Positions 1-7,220 of a DNA stretch of 64,000 bases are shown one piece after another. Source of the stretch: Apibacter muscae (lineage in GTDB: Bacteria; Bacteroidota; Bacteroidia; Flavobacteriales; Weeksellaceae); NCBI RefSeq assembly GCF_007845635.1, contig NZ_SELG01000041.1:124001-188000 (forward strand), in the 5' to 3' direction. Position 1 is the stretch's first letter, and every line of letters starts with the position of its first letter. The translations under genes and the position numbers were made by a program. A model generated the notes under the pieces. That model saw nothing but the letters and a program-made list of their open reading frames with translations. It was not told the DNA's origin and made no database searches.

Positions 1-150
1 AGCTTCTTCTAAAGATAATTTTAATTCTTTTTCTTTTTCTTTAAATTCATAGGTACCAAAAATATAAATTTTTTTATCTTTTGTATAAGAACAAGAAACC
101 AGAATAAATAGGGAATAAAAAATTAGACTATAGCATTTAAACTTTTTCAT
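1..150 (-). CDS. Lipoprotein, partial (third member of a small lipoprotein array)
   Basis: The gene starts with ATG at 148-150 and runs off the left edge, so only 50 codons are seen. The N-terminus is a lipoprotein signal peptide whose core (SLIFYSLFILVSC) nearly matches that of the two lipoproteins at 160-717 and 809-1294. The mature part differs and is rich in Lys and Glu. It lies 9 nt downstream of the 160-717 gene on the same strand, so it probably shares a transcript. The function is unknown. A role as an immunity-type lipoprotein of the nearby T6SS locus is inference from position. Confidence 0.7.
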   Translation of the reverse strand, partial: MKKFKCYSLIFYSLFILVSCSYTKDKKIYIFGTYEFKEKEKELKLSLEEA

Positions 151-159
151 TGAGGATAG

Positions 160-717
160 CTATATAAGGCAAGGATCTTTAGGTTTAGGACAAGGAATTA
201 TATTTTCCTGTTTTAGTTCATAAAAACCATCTTTTTTTAGCTTCTCTTGGTCAGGAATTGTCCATAAAATATTAGTTTGCCACTGGGTAGTATCTGCCGG
301 ACAACGTTTACTAAATATAAAACCTAAAAAATCTTGTTCCTGACTCCCTAAGTATTTGGTTTGTCCCTCCCAGGTATCGTAACTCTCATGAGTAAGAAAA
401 TAAGAGGTATCATCCGTATAACGATAGAATCCCATAGAATATAAATCAGTATCCAGCTTATCCAGCGGAACTCCTTTTTTATTCCGGTAATCGATCATTA
501 TTTTTTTTAGCTCTTCCAAATCGGTAGGTGGATTTTTTATTAAAAAATCTTCAGTATAGATATAGATGTATCTTTTTAAATCTCCATCAAAGCTGGAAAT
601 GCTTTTTTTATCTTTTCGGTTTACAGGTACAAATTCTATTTTATTTTTAGTACCGGAACAGGAAATAAGAATAAACAGGGAATAAAAAATCAGACTAAGG
701 GTTTTAAATTTTGCCAT
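160..717 (-). CDS. Small lipoprotein, family B copy 1 (putative immunity-type)
   Basis: A 185-residue protein of no recognised family. Residues 1-20 form a lipoprotein signal peptide with lipobox LISC, so it should be lipid-anchored in the envelope. The mature part is hydrophilic with many Asp, Tyr and Lys residues and ends in a CPKP motif near the C-terminus. It is a close paralog of the gene upstream (809-1294): the first 50 residues are almost identical and the rest is clearly alignable, including the PPTDLEELKK segment. It appears to be the intact copy of the pair. It sits downstream of vgrG and a candidate effector, which suggests but does not prove an immunity or orphan-immunity role. 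Confidence 0.75.
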   Translation of the reverse strand: MAKFKTLSLIFYSLFILISCSGTKNKIEFVPVNRKDKKSISSFDGDLKRYIYIYTEDFLIKNPPTDLEELKKIMIDYRNKKGVPLDKLDTDLYSMGFYRYTDDTSYFLTHESYDTWEGQTKYLGSQEQDFLGFIFSKRCPADTTQWQTNILWTIPDQEKLKKDGFYELKQENIIPCPKPKDPCLI

Positions 718-808
718 TTTAGTAAGATTGTACTTATAATTACTGATAAGGGTCTTTGGGCTTAGGACAGGGAATTATATTTTCCTGTTCTGAATTATAA
801 AACCCATC

Positions 809-1294
809 TTATTCTAGTTTTTCTTTATTGGGAATGTACCAAAGAAGATCAGTCCTCCAGTGGGTGCTATCCGAAGGACAACGCTCACTAAAGACAAAAC
901 CCAAAAAATCTTGCCTTTGGCTTCCCAGGTATTTGGTTTGTCCATCCCAAGTGTCATAGCTTATATGATTCAGAAAATAAGAGGTATCATCTGTATAACG
1001 GTAAAAATTCATGCTGTATTCATCCGTATCCAATTTATCCAATGGAACTCCTTTTTTATTCCGGTAATCGATCATTACTTTTTTTAGTTCTTCCAAATCG
1101 GTAGGAGGGTTTTTTATTAATATTCTTTCTCTGTAGACGTAGATATCCCTATGCAAATCACCATCAAAGCTGGAAATGCTTTTTTTATCTTTTCGGTTTA
1201 CAGGTACAAATTCTATTTTATTTTGGGTACCGGAACAGGAAATAAGAATAAACAGGGAATAAAAAATCAGACTAAGGGTTTTTAATTTTACCAT
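809..1294 (-). CDS. Small lipoprotein, family B copy 2, C-terminus cut by a nonsense codon
   Basis: A 161-residue paralog of the 160-717 lipoprotein, with the same signal peptide and lipobox (LISC). The frame stops at TAA (809-811), where the paralog has AAA (Lys). Beyond that stop the same frame stays open and homologous (DGFYNSEQENIIPCPKPKD) down to a natural TAA at 740-742. The ancestral gene was therefore 740-1294, 184 residues, nearly the same length as its paralog. The loss removes about 22 C-terminal residues, including the conserved cysteine. The start ATG overlaps the end of the fragment gene upstream by 7 nt. It may be a functional truncation or a young pseudogene. Confidence 0.7.
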   Translation of the reverse strand: MVKLKTLSLIFYSLFILISCSGTQNKIEFVPVNRKDKKSISSFDGDLHRDIYVYRERILIKNPPTDLEELKKVMIDYRNKKGVPLDKLDTDEYSMNFYRYTDDTSYFLNHISYDTWDGQTKYLGSQRQDFLGFVFSERCPSDSTHWRTDLLWYIPNKEKLE

Positions 1295-1593
1295 TTGGGA
1301 AGGTTGTTTAGGTTAACTTTTTGTTGGGCATCTTGGGCTTCATTTTGTTTTGCTGCTTGTTCTGCCTGTTGTGCCTTTATATTTTCCTGACGGGTGTAGT
1401 AAATATTCCCGCTAAATTCTCTTTCTATTACAGCTTGGGTCACGAAGGGGCGGTAGCCGTACAAATGTTGCAAAATAAACCAATGGGCAAAAATTTCAGA
1501 GGCTTGGGGAAGTATATTAAACAGTTTTTCCATATCCGGCAAATCCAGCCCAAAATGTTCCCACAAAATAATTCGGTATTTTAGTTGGTATTC
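1288..1593 (-). pseudogene. Orphan C-terminal fragment, DUF3289-like (candidate T6SS effector remnant)
   Basis: The open frame runs from just after a TAA at 1594-1596 to TAA at 1288-1290, about 101 codons, with no ATG near the front (the first usable codon is TTG at 1564-1566). The peptide contains HFGLDLPDMEK, FAHWFILQHLYGYRPF and EFSGNI. From memory this resembles the C-terminal part of DUF3289-type proteins found near VgrG in Gram-negative genomes; that match is unverified. It ends in a low-complexity Gln/Ala-rich tail. The frame begins in the middle of a domain, and directly upstream in the same frame lies a 10-codon relic of the beta-propeller lipoprotein start (1594-1623). I read it as a rearrangement remnant, though a short TTG-started protein cannot be excluded. 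Confidence 0.5.
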
Positions 1594-1623
1594 TTATGCA
1601 TTTAATTTTTTAAGTCCGGACAT
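1594..1623 (-). pseudogene. Relic start of a third beta-propeller lipoprotein copy
   Basis: Read on the minus strand this is ATG followed by codons for MSGLKKLNA and TAA. The opening matches the start of the lipoprotein at 1638-2819 (MSGFKKL...), and the 25 or so bases upstream (TCCGGACATTCTACCCAATT as written on the plus strand) are identical to those in front of that gene. This marks the junction where a third tandem copy was truncated and joined to the orphan fragment at 1288-1593. Confidence 0.55.
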
Positions 1624-4006
1624 TCTACCCAATTTAGTTATTTATTTGTTCTTTGATTAAAAAAAGGATGGGCAATACAAAAACGGTTTCCTCTGCCTAA
1701 ATGTTCATCTTCCCTTCTAAATAAGCTGGCTTGCATATACATATAACCCTCTCCGTAATAACTTTTAGGCCAATTAGAATAAATCATTACATAATCCAGT
1801 TTTTCCTTATTCCATGTTTTTCCACGGTCGGTACTCCATACATAGGTAGAAAAAGGCTGATCGAACACCAATCCGTAATAAAGATCCCCATAAGTAGCCA
1901 AAAAATAATTATCGGGAAGGGCAACATATTCCGCTCTTTCTACATAATATAGAGCGGATTTATCTTCAGTAACTTTTTTTGAAGAATATTCCACTATAAT
2001 TTCCTTGGTTTTGGGATCTCTGATTATATCCATTAATTTCATATCTTCAGGAATATTCCAGGTTTTTAGTGTTTTTTTTTGTTCAGTTTTTAAGTTAAAT
2101 TCTATTAGTTGAGTGTTCTTATCTACATAAAGAACAGTAGAATCGGAATTAAAAATACAATAGTCTCGATTGCCTACAGAATTAAATTGTCCATTAAAAT
2201 TTATTTTTTTCCAGTTTTTTCCACCATCTTCGGTATACTGATATTCATATACCCAACTATCATTGTAAGGTGTATAATGCAGAATAGCTAACAACCTGAC
2301 TTTGTCGGAATAAAACACCATATCCGTAATCTGCTTTCCTTGTTCGCTTTTTAACTCTTCCTTCCATGTTTTCCCTAAATCTTCGGAGGAATAAATGGCA
2401 CTTTTCCATTCAGATCGGGTGAATTCAACTTCCTGCACAAGAACAAACATTTTCTCACCGGAGAAACAACCGAATTCAACTGTTCCCTTTCCTAAACTGG
2501 TTTTATGCCAAGTATCTCCAAAATCGTAGGTAGCATATATTACTGAGTTAGTACTATCATTAAACGTTCTTCTATTATCATTACCAAGCAAGAAAAAAAT
2601 ATTCTTGTTATAATTAAGAATATGTTTAAAGTCATATTTATTTAAATAAACGAAATAGCTGTAGTATTCATCGTTTGAGTTTTTTTCTTCGGGTATCTGA
2701 TCAAAATCTATATATTTCCATTCCATTTGCGACTGTTTTTTCTGACAAGAAATAAAGTTATAGCTCAGAATAATAATTCCCCCGATTAAAAATACAGTCA
2801 GCTTTTTAAATCCGGACATTCTACCCAATTTAGTTATTTAGTTGTTTTCTGATTAAGAATAGGATGGGCAATACAAAAACGGTTTCCTCTGCCTAAATGT
2901 TCATCTTCCCTTCTAAATAAGCTGGCTTGCATATACATATAACCCTCTCCGTAATAACTTTTAGGCCAATTAGAATAAATCATTACATAATCTAGTTTTT
3001 CCTTATTCCATGTTTTTCCACGGTCAGTACTCCATACATAGGTAGATAAAGGCTGATCGAACACCAATCCGTAATAAAGATCCCCATAAGTAGCCAAAAA
3101 ATAATTATCGGGAAGTACAACATATTCCTCTCTTTCTACATAATATAGAGCGGATTTATCTTCAGTAACTTTTTTTGAAGCATATTTCAAAATAATTTCG
3201 TTGGTTTTGGGATCTCTGATTATATTTGAAAATTTCATATCTTCAGGAATATTCCAGGTTTTTAGTGTCTTTTTTTGTTCGGTTTTTAAGTTAAATTCTA
3301 TTAGTTGAGTGTTCTTATCTACATAAAGAATAGTAGAATCGGAATTAAAAATGCAATACCCTCTCTGATACCCTTCAGGATTAAAATCACTATTAAAATT
3401 TATTTTTTTCCAGTTTTTTCCACCATCTTCGGTATACTGATATTCATATACCCAACTATCATTGTAAGGTGTATAATGTAGAATAGCTAACAACCTAACC
3501 TTATCGGAATAAAACATCATGGTCATAATTTGATTTCCTTGTTCGCTTTTTAATTCTTCCTTCCATGTTTTCCCTAAATCTTCGGAGGAATAAATGGCAC
3601 TTTTCCATTCAGATCGGGGGAATTCAACTTCCTGCACAAGAACAAACATTTTCTCACCGGAGAAACAACCGAATTCAACCGTTCCCTTTCCTAAAGTGGT
3701 TTTATGCCAAGTATCTCCAAAATCGTAGGTAGCATATATTACCGAGTTAGTGCTATCATTCAACTTCCTTTGATCATCATTACCGAGTAAGAAAAAAATA
3801 TCCTTGTTATAATTGAGGATATAATTAAATCTATATTTGGTTAGCTGATTAAAAAGACTATAATATTCATGGTTTGAGTTTTTTTCTTCGGGTATTTGAT
3901 CAAAATCTATGTATTTCCATTCCATTTGCGACTGTTTTTTCTGACAAGAAATAAAGTTATAGTTTAGGGTAATGATTCCTATAAATAAAAAAGCAATTAT
4001 TTTTTT
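1615..4006. repeat. Two tandem direct copies of a ~1.2-kb unit (beta-propeller lipoprotein gene plus leader)
   Basis: The sequence starting TCCGGACATTCTACCCAATT occurs at 1615 and again at 2811, a period of 1196 bp. Each unit carries one 1182-bp lipoprotein gene. Long stretches between units are identical, and a truncated third copy start lies at 1594-1623. This is direct evidence for tandem gene duplication. Confidence 0.8.
1638..2819 (-). CDS. Asp-box (BNR-type) beta-propeller lipoprotein, copy 1
   Basis: A 393-residue lipoprotein. ATG at 2817-2819 is preferred over the in-frame TTG three codons upstream because it gives a normal signal peptide ending in lipobox FISC. The mature protein has repeated Asp-box motifs of the S/T-x-D-x-G-x-T-W type (YDFGDTWHK, SEDLGKTWKE, EDGGKNWKK, TDRGKTWNK), typical of sialidase-like or VPS10-like beta-propellers. 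No catalytic sialidase residues were recognised, so a binding or scaffold role is more likely than an enzyme. It is a tandem duplicate of 2834-4015 (15 nt apart). Downstream of a VgrG/effector pair it may be an immunity protein; this is inference. Confidence 0.75.
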   Translation of the reverse strand: MSGFKKLTVFLIGGIIILSYNFISCQKKQSQMEWKYIDFDQIPEEKNSNDEYYSYFVYLNKYDFKHILNYNKNIFFLLGNDNRRTFNDSTNSVIYATYDFGDTWHKTSLGKGTVEFGCFSGEKMFVLVQEVEFTRSEWKSAIYSSEDLGKTWKEELKSEQGKQITDMVFYSDKVRLLAILHYTPYNDSWVYEYQYTEDGGKNWKKINFNGQFNSVGNRDYCIFNSDSTVLYVDKNTQLIEFNLKTEQKKTLKTWNIPEDMKLMDIIRDPKTKEIIVEYSSKKVTEDKSALYYVERAEYVALPDNYFLATYGDLYYGLVFDQPFSTYVWSTDRGKTWNKEKLDYVMIYSNWPKSYYGEGYMYMQASLFRREDEHLGRGNRFCIAHPFFNQRTNK

Positions 4007-4015
4007 AGTATGCAT
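2834..4015 (-). CDS. Asp-box (BNR-type) beta-propeller lipoprotein, copy 2
   Basis: A 393-residue paralog of the 1638-2819 protein, of equal length and nearly identical over most of its course. It has a lipoprotein signal peptide ending in FISC. The same four Asp-box motifs are present, indicating a beta-propeller facing the periplasm or cell surface. Differences concentrate in residues about 45-85 and about 210-225 and at the extreme C-terminus, rather than being spread evenly. The gene starts 9 nt after the stop of the candidate effector 4025-5038, so effector and lipoprotein are probably co-transcribed, an arrangement typical of effector-immunity pairs. The exact function is unknown. Confidence 0.75.
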   Translation of the reverse strand: MHTKKIIAFLFIGIITLNYNFISCQKKQSQMEWKYIDFDQIPEEKNSNHEYYSLFNQLTKYRFNYILNYNKDIFFLLGNDDQRKLNDSTNSVIYATYDFGDTWHKTTLGKGTVEFGCFSGEKMFVLVQEVEFPRSEWKSAIYSSEDLGKTWKEELKSEQGNQIMTMMFYSDKVRLLAILHYTPYNDSWVYEYQYTEDGGKNWKKINFNSDFNPEGYQRGYCIFNSDSTILYVDKNTQLIEFNLKTEQKKTLKTWNIPEDMKFSNIIRDPKTNEIILKYASKKVTEDKSALYYVEREEYVVLPDNYFLATYGDLYYGLVFDQPLSTYVWSTDRGKTWNKEKLDYVMIYSNWPKSYYGEGYMYMQASLFRREDEHLGRGNRFCIAHPILNQKTTK

Positions 4016-4024
4016 AATTATATT

Positions 4025-5038
4025 CTATAATTTAAAAATTTCATCCCAATATTTTTTTAATTTTCCTGCACCTTCTTTGGTGTCTTTTTTTACCTTTTCC
4101 CAAGTATTCTTACCTATTTCTGTATAGCTAATATTTTTAGCAACAATCCAGGCTTGTTCCCAGGTTTTAGGTCCCATCCATTCTTTCAATTCCGGGGTAA
4201 GGCATATACGTACAAGATCGTGAGCTGGTAAATCTTGCATTTCTAAAGGATTATAAGCATCCGGATGGGTAGCAAAGGCAAAATCTTGAAAATGCCCTCC
4301 ATTTAGTTCTATATTGGTATAAAAATTTTTAATATTTTCAGATAAAAGCATTCCATATTGATCATAAAAACCATTATTTTTATTATAATCTTCATTATAT
4401 TTCGCAATATAGTTTTTATTAACCACTCCGCTTTCCATAAGCTCTTGTAATAAATTCATAGTTTTATCCAACCATTTTTTTCCCCCTTCGGTAAGGTTGG
4501 GTCTAAGTTTGGTAAAGGCATCGCAATATTTATAGCCATAACTATTTTCTGGCGTTCCAGAATAGATCATAAATGAATTCTTTTTTAACTTAGTAAACTT
4601 AGGATTTAAAGCATCTTTTCGTGCACGATTAGCTCTTATTTTTTCAACCTTTTCCCTACTCACATTAGGATATCTGCTTTCAGAGATTCGAGCTCTTCTT
4701 ACTTCTGTTTCTTCACTGCTGGTTAAGGTTCCAAAAATTCTAAAATCACCATAATAATAAACAGGAGGAAAATGCATACAACTTTTGTGTCTATCAAAAA
4801 AGTCCATAACCCTACGGATATAATAATCTTTTCCTCCTAAAGATACAGATTTTGGAGTATAATTACAACTAGCCTTATGTCCGTATTGTTTAGGAACACC
4901 ATAAACTATTTCTTGATCAGAAGTAAGTTTTATAGGTCCGTTGGAATTTAAGGTAAGCCTATCCGTATATATTGAATATTTTTCCGAAGTTTTGGTTATT
5001 TTTTTTCCTGCCCGTATTGTTATTTTACCTCCTGCCAT
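4025..5038 (-). CDS. Candidate T6SS cargo effector with Bacteroidota VgrG-linked N-terminal module
   Basis: A 337-residue protein without signal peptide or membrane segments. It begins only 2 nt after the vgrG stop codon, so translation is likely coupled. Residues 1-47 (MAGGKITIRAGKK..., IYTDRLTLNSNG, ending VYG) resemble a short beta-rich leader that, from memory, is common on proteins encoded beside T6SSiii VgrG genes and is thought to dock on the spike. Residues about 50-110 hold Cys and His (KASCNY, HKSCMHF). The C-terminal half has HFQDFAFATHPDAY, LPAHDLVRI and a Trp-rich WMGPKTWEQAW segment. No known toxin fold was recognised. The downstream lipoproteins could be its immunity proteins. 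Confidence 0.55.
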   Translation of the reverse strand: MAGGKITIRAGKKITKTSEKYSIYTDRLTLNSNGPIKLTSDQEIVYGVPKQYGHKASCNYTPKSVSLGGKDYYIRRVMDFFDRHKSCMHFPPVYYYGDFRIFGTLTSSEETEVRRARISESRYPNVSREKVEKIRANRARKDALNPKFTKLKKNSFMIYSGTPENSYGYKYCDAFTKLRPNLTEGGKKWLDKTMNLLQELMESGVVNKNYIAKYNEDYNKNNGFYDQYGMLLSENIKNFYTNIELNGGHFQDFAFATHPDAYNPLEMQDLPAHDLVRICLTPELKEWMGPKTWEQAWIVAKNISYTEIGKNTWEKVKKDTKEGAGKLKKYWDEIFKL

Positions 5039-5040
5039 TT

Positions 5041-6984
5041 TTAGAATAAATTAGATTTTTCACCACTATTATTATGGAAAGTTTCCTGAGCATGAAAATT
5101 CGTAGTTGTTTCTGTAGAACTTTGGTATTCCTCCGAAAGTTCTTGCAATTCTTTAGATTTCATATTTACACTACCTACGGAGTCCATATCAATATCCCCA
5201 GCAAACAAAGAGTACTGCATACCCACTTGGGTAGTAGCATTCATTCCTACCGAAGTAGTTTGGTTTTGCCCTGCACTAAAGTTCATGTTTTTTCCTGCAC
5301 TCAGGTTTATATTTTCTCCTGCTGTTACCGAAAAATCCTTAGGTGCATCCACAGAAATAGATCCTTTTCCATCCATAAACCAGCGATTTCCACTCGGGTC
5401 TTCTACCAAAATACTTCCTTTACCTTCGGCATCATTAAACACAATCTTGGTACCACTTCTTGTCTCAATTACTTTTAAATCATTTCCTTCCGTATAATAC
5501 CTTGCAATCTCCCCTCCGTTATAAGCCGTGCCCAGCACCACCGGAGCATCCGGGTTTCCTCCTTGGAAAGCCACCAAAACCGTTTCCCCAACTTCGGGGG
5601 TAAAATACGTTCCTTTGCCCGAACCTGCATGCGGTTGAATGATCTGCACCCAAGGGGTCTGGCTGTTTTTGGCTTTTTGCCAAGTAAACTGCACCCGCAC
5701 CCTTCCCATTTTTTGCGGATCTTGGTTTTGGGTTACCACAGCATGCTGTACATCTGCTCTTGGGAAAGACCGCGAATTATAACAAGCAGGAACTACAGAA
5801 TCTTTAGGCACACCCACAAAACGGTGTTCGTAGCCCAAACCATCTTCAAAACTATGTACAATTTCTAAAACCTTGTAACTCTCCGCAGGTACCTTACCAT
5901 TTTTAAAAATCTGGTGCCCCGGCATCCAAACTTTCAACTTAGCAATATCGCCCACCCGAAGCGAAGGATTATTTCCACGAGCTTCCAAGCGAACCAATTC
6001 TCTTTTTTTTCTTATGCCTCTCTCCAAATCCATATCAAGCGCCATTCTTCCCTCTCTTAAATTGCTATGTCCGTAATGTGCCGTAGGAATATGGCTGGCG
6101 TACAAATCCTCAGAAACATTGTTTGCATATTGCTGAAAAGGATTCTCGCTATACTGCACCCTTTTAGAAGAAGATTCTACAACCAAAGATTCTCCTTGCT
6201 GAGGGTCGTACCCCGTAAGCCCAAAAGCTTGCGCCCCCATTTGCATAGATAAATCATAATCGTAAATATCTTCCCCTTCCATCAGCTCCACAATTTTGCT
6301 TCCCCAAGCAGAAAAAACAAACTGCTCACCATCATAATAAAAATATTCTCCAAACTGTGCCGCCAAACGTCTGATAAAAGAATAATCACTCTCGTTGTAC
6401 TGCGATACATAAGAGATTTTATCTTTAAAATTAGCATTTATCCGAAACTGAACTAAGTTTTGCGGATAATGAGAGGCAATTCCATTCATAATTTCTTCCA
6501 AAGTGCGGTTTTCAAAACTTTCACAATGCGCCCCATTTTCCATTAAAACAGAAGGGCAGGCACCCGTTAAAACTATTTTTTTAACCCCCTCGTTCATCCC
6601 TGAGGAAACCCTGCTTACAATTCCGGTAAATATTTGTTGAGCTTTGCCAAATTGGTAGAAAATAAAGCTGATGCGTTTTCCTAAAATTTTTCTGGAATTT
6701 TCCAGCAAATAAGCCTTGTTTTCTTCAAATTCATCTGGGTCGCACCACAGCTTAAATTCATGGTTTTTAAAAACAGATTGTTTAATTTCTAGTTTTACAT
6801 GGGTTTGATTAAAGCTTTCTTTGCCATTAATTAATATTTTAACAGAAACTAAAGAAGAGTTTTCAAATAGGTTGGATTTGCTACCCCCATAGGTAGGGAT
6901 TTTGTGACTGATGTGACGAAGTCAATCTGCCTCTTCCTCGGTAAGCATTCGATTGCCGTCTCCAAATACGGGTTTCTTTGCCAT
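5041..6984 (-). pseudogene. vgrG: Type VI secretion spike protein VgrG, interrupted by an early in-frame TGA
   Basis: The full frame runs from ATG (6982-6984) to 5041, 647 residues, a normal length for a T6SSiii VgrG. It shows the gp27/gp44-like head (SYVSQYNESDYSFIRRLAAQ), the OB-fold region (VTQNQDPQKMGRVRVQF, FTPEVGETVLVAFQGG, APVVLGTAYNG) and a C-terminal beta-helix with repeats like SAGKNMNFSAGQN. Codon 21 is TGA (6922-6924), in the context TEEEAD-stop-LRHISHK, most simply TGG (Trp) changed to TGA. After the stop the frame stays open for 627 codons with no ATG until the SSGMNEG segment (residue about 130), so reinitiation would lose the head. It is a nonsense pseudogene, a readthrough case or a sequence error. 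The open part after the first alternative start (TTG) is 5041-6708. Confidence 0.8.
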
Positions 6985-7045
6985 AGTATTAGTTTTAAAA
7001 ATTAATATTTAAACGAATTAGAATAAAATATATGTTTATTTATTA

Positions 7046-7078
7046 CAAAGGTAGATAAAATACAAGAAGTTGAGCAAA
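7046..7078 (-). promoter_or_regulatory. Bacteroidota-type promoter for vgrG and the downstream lipoprotein cluster
   Basis: On the minus strand TTTG (7075-7078) is followed after 21 nt by TACCTTTG (7046-7053), matching the flavobacterial -33/-7 consensus. It lies about 60 bp upstream of the vgrG ATG and is the only clear promoter before the minus-strand cluster. Confidence 0.5.
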
Positions 7079-7184
7079 TTTTTATCTGTATTTTTTATAA
7101 AATTTTAGTGATGAATGTATTATTTTATACTAAAGACAGCATGGATAAGTGGTTACACGTACGATTAGCCTTGATACATAACTA

Positions 7185-7215
7185 TTGATAAATTGTTTTT
7201 TTATAATTAACTTTG
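7185..7215 (+). promoter_or_regulatory. Promoter of aroC, giving a near-leaderless transcript
   Basis: TTG (7185-7187), 20 nt, then TAACTTTG (7208-7215). The -7 box ends 5 nt before the chosen aroC ATG (7221), so the start of transcription should fall at or next to the start codon. This also argues against the longer frame beginning at 7185. Confidence 0.5.
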
Positions 7216-7220
7216 TACGT

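Noticed and set aside
5041-6708. Starting VgrG at the TTG at 6706-6708
   Set aside because: Homologous VgrG coding sequence continues upstream in the same frame to ATG 6984, so 6708 is only the first alternative start codon after the TGA, not a natural start.
6922-6924. TGA recoded as tryptophan or selenocysteine
   Set aside because: TGA ends other genes here (for example 54312-54314) and Trp is written TGG throughout; no selenocysteine-type hairpin or context was seen.
7185-7220. Longer N-terminus of AroC starting at 7185
   Set aside because: The extra residues are hydrophobic and not homologous, the first codon would be TTG, and a promoter -7 box lies inside the stretch.
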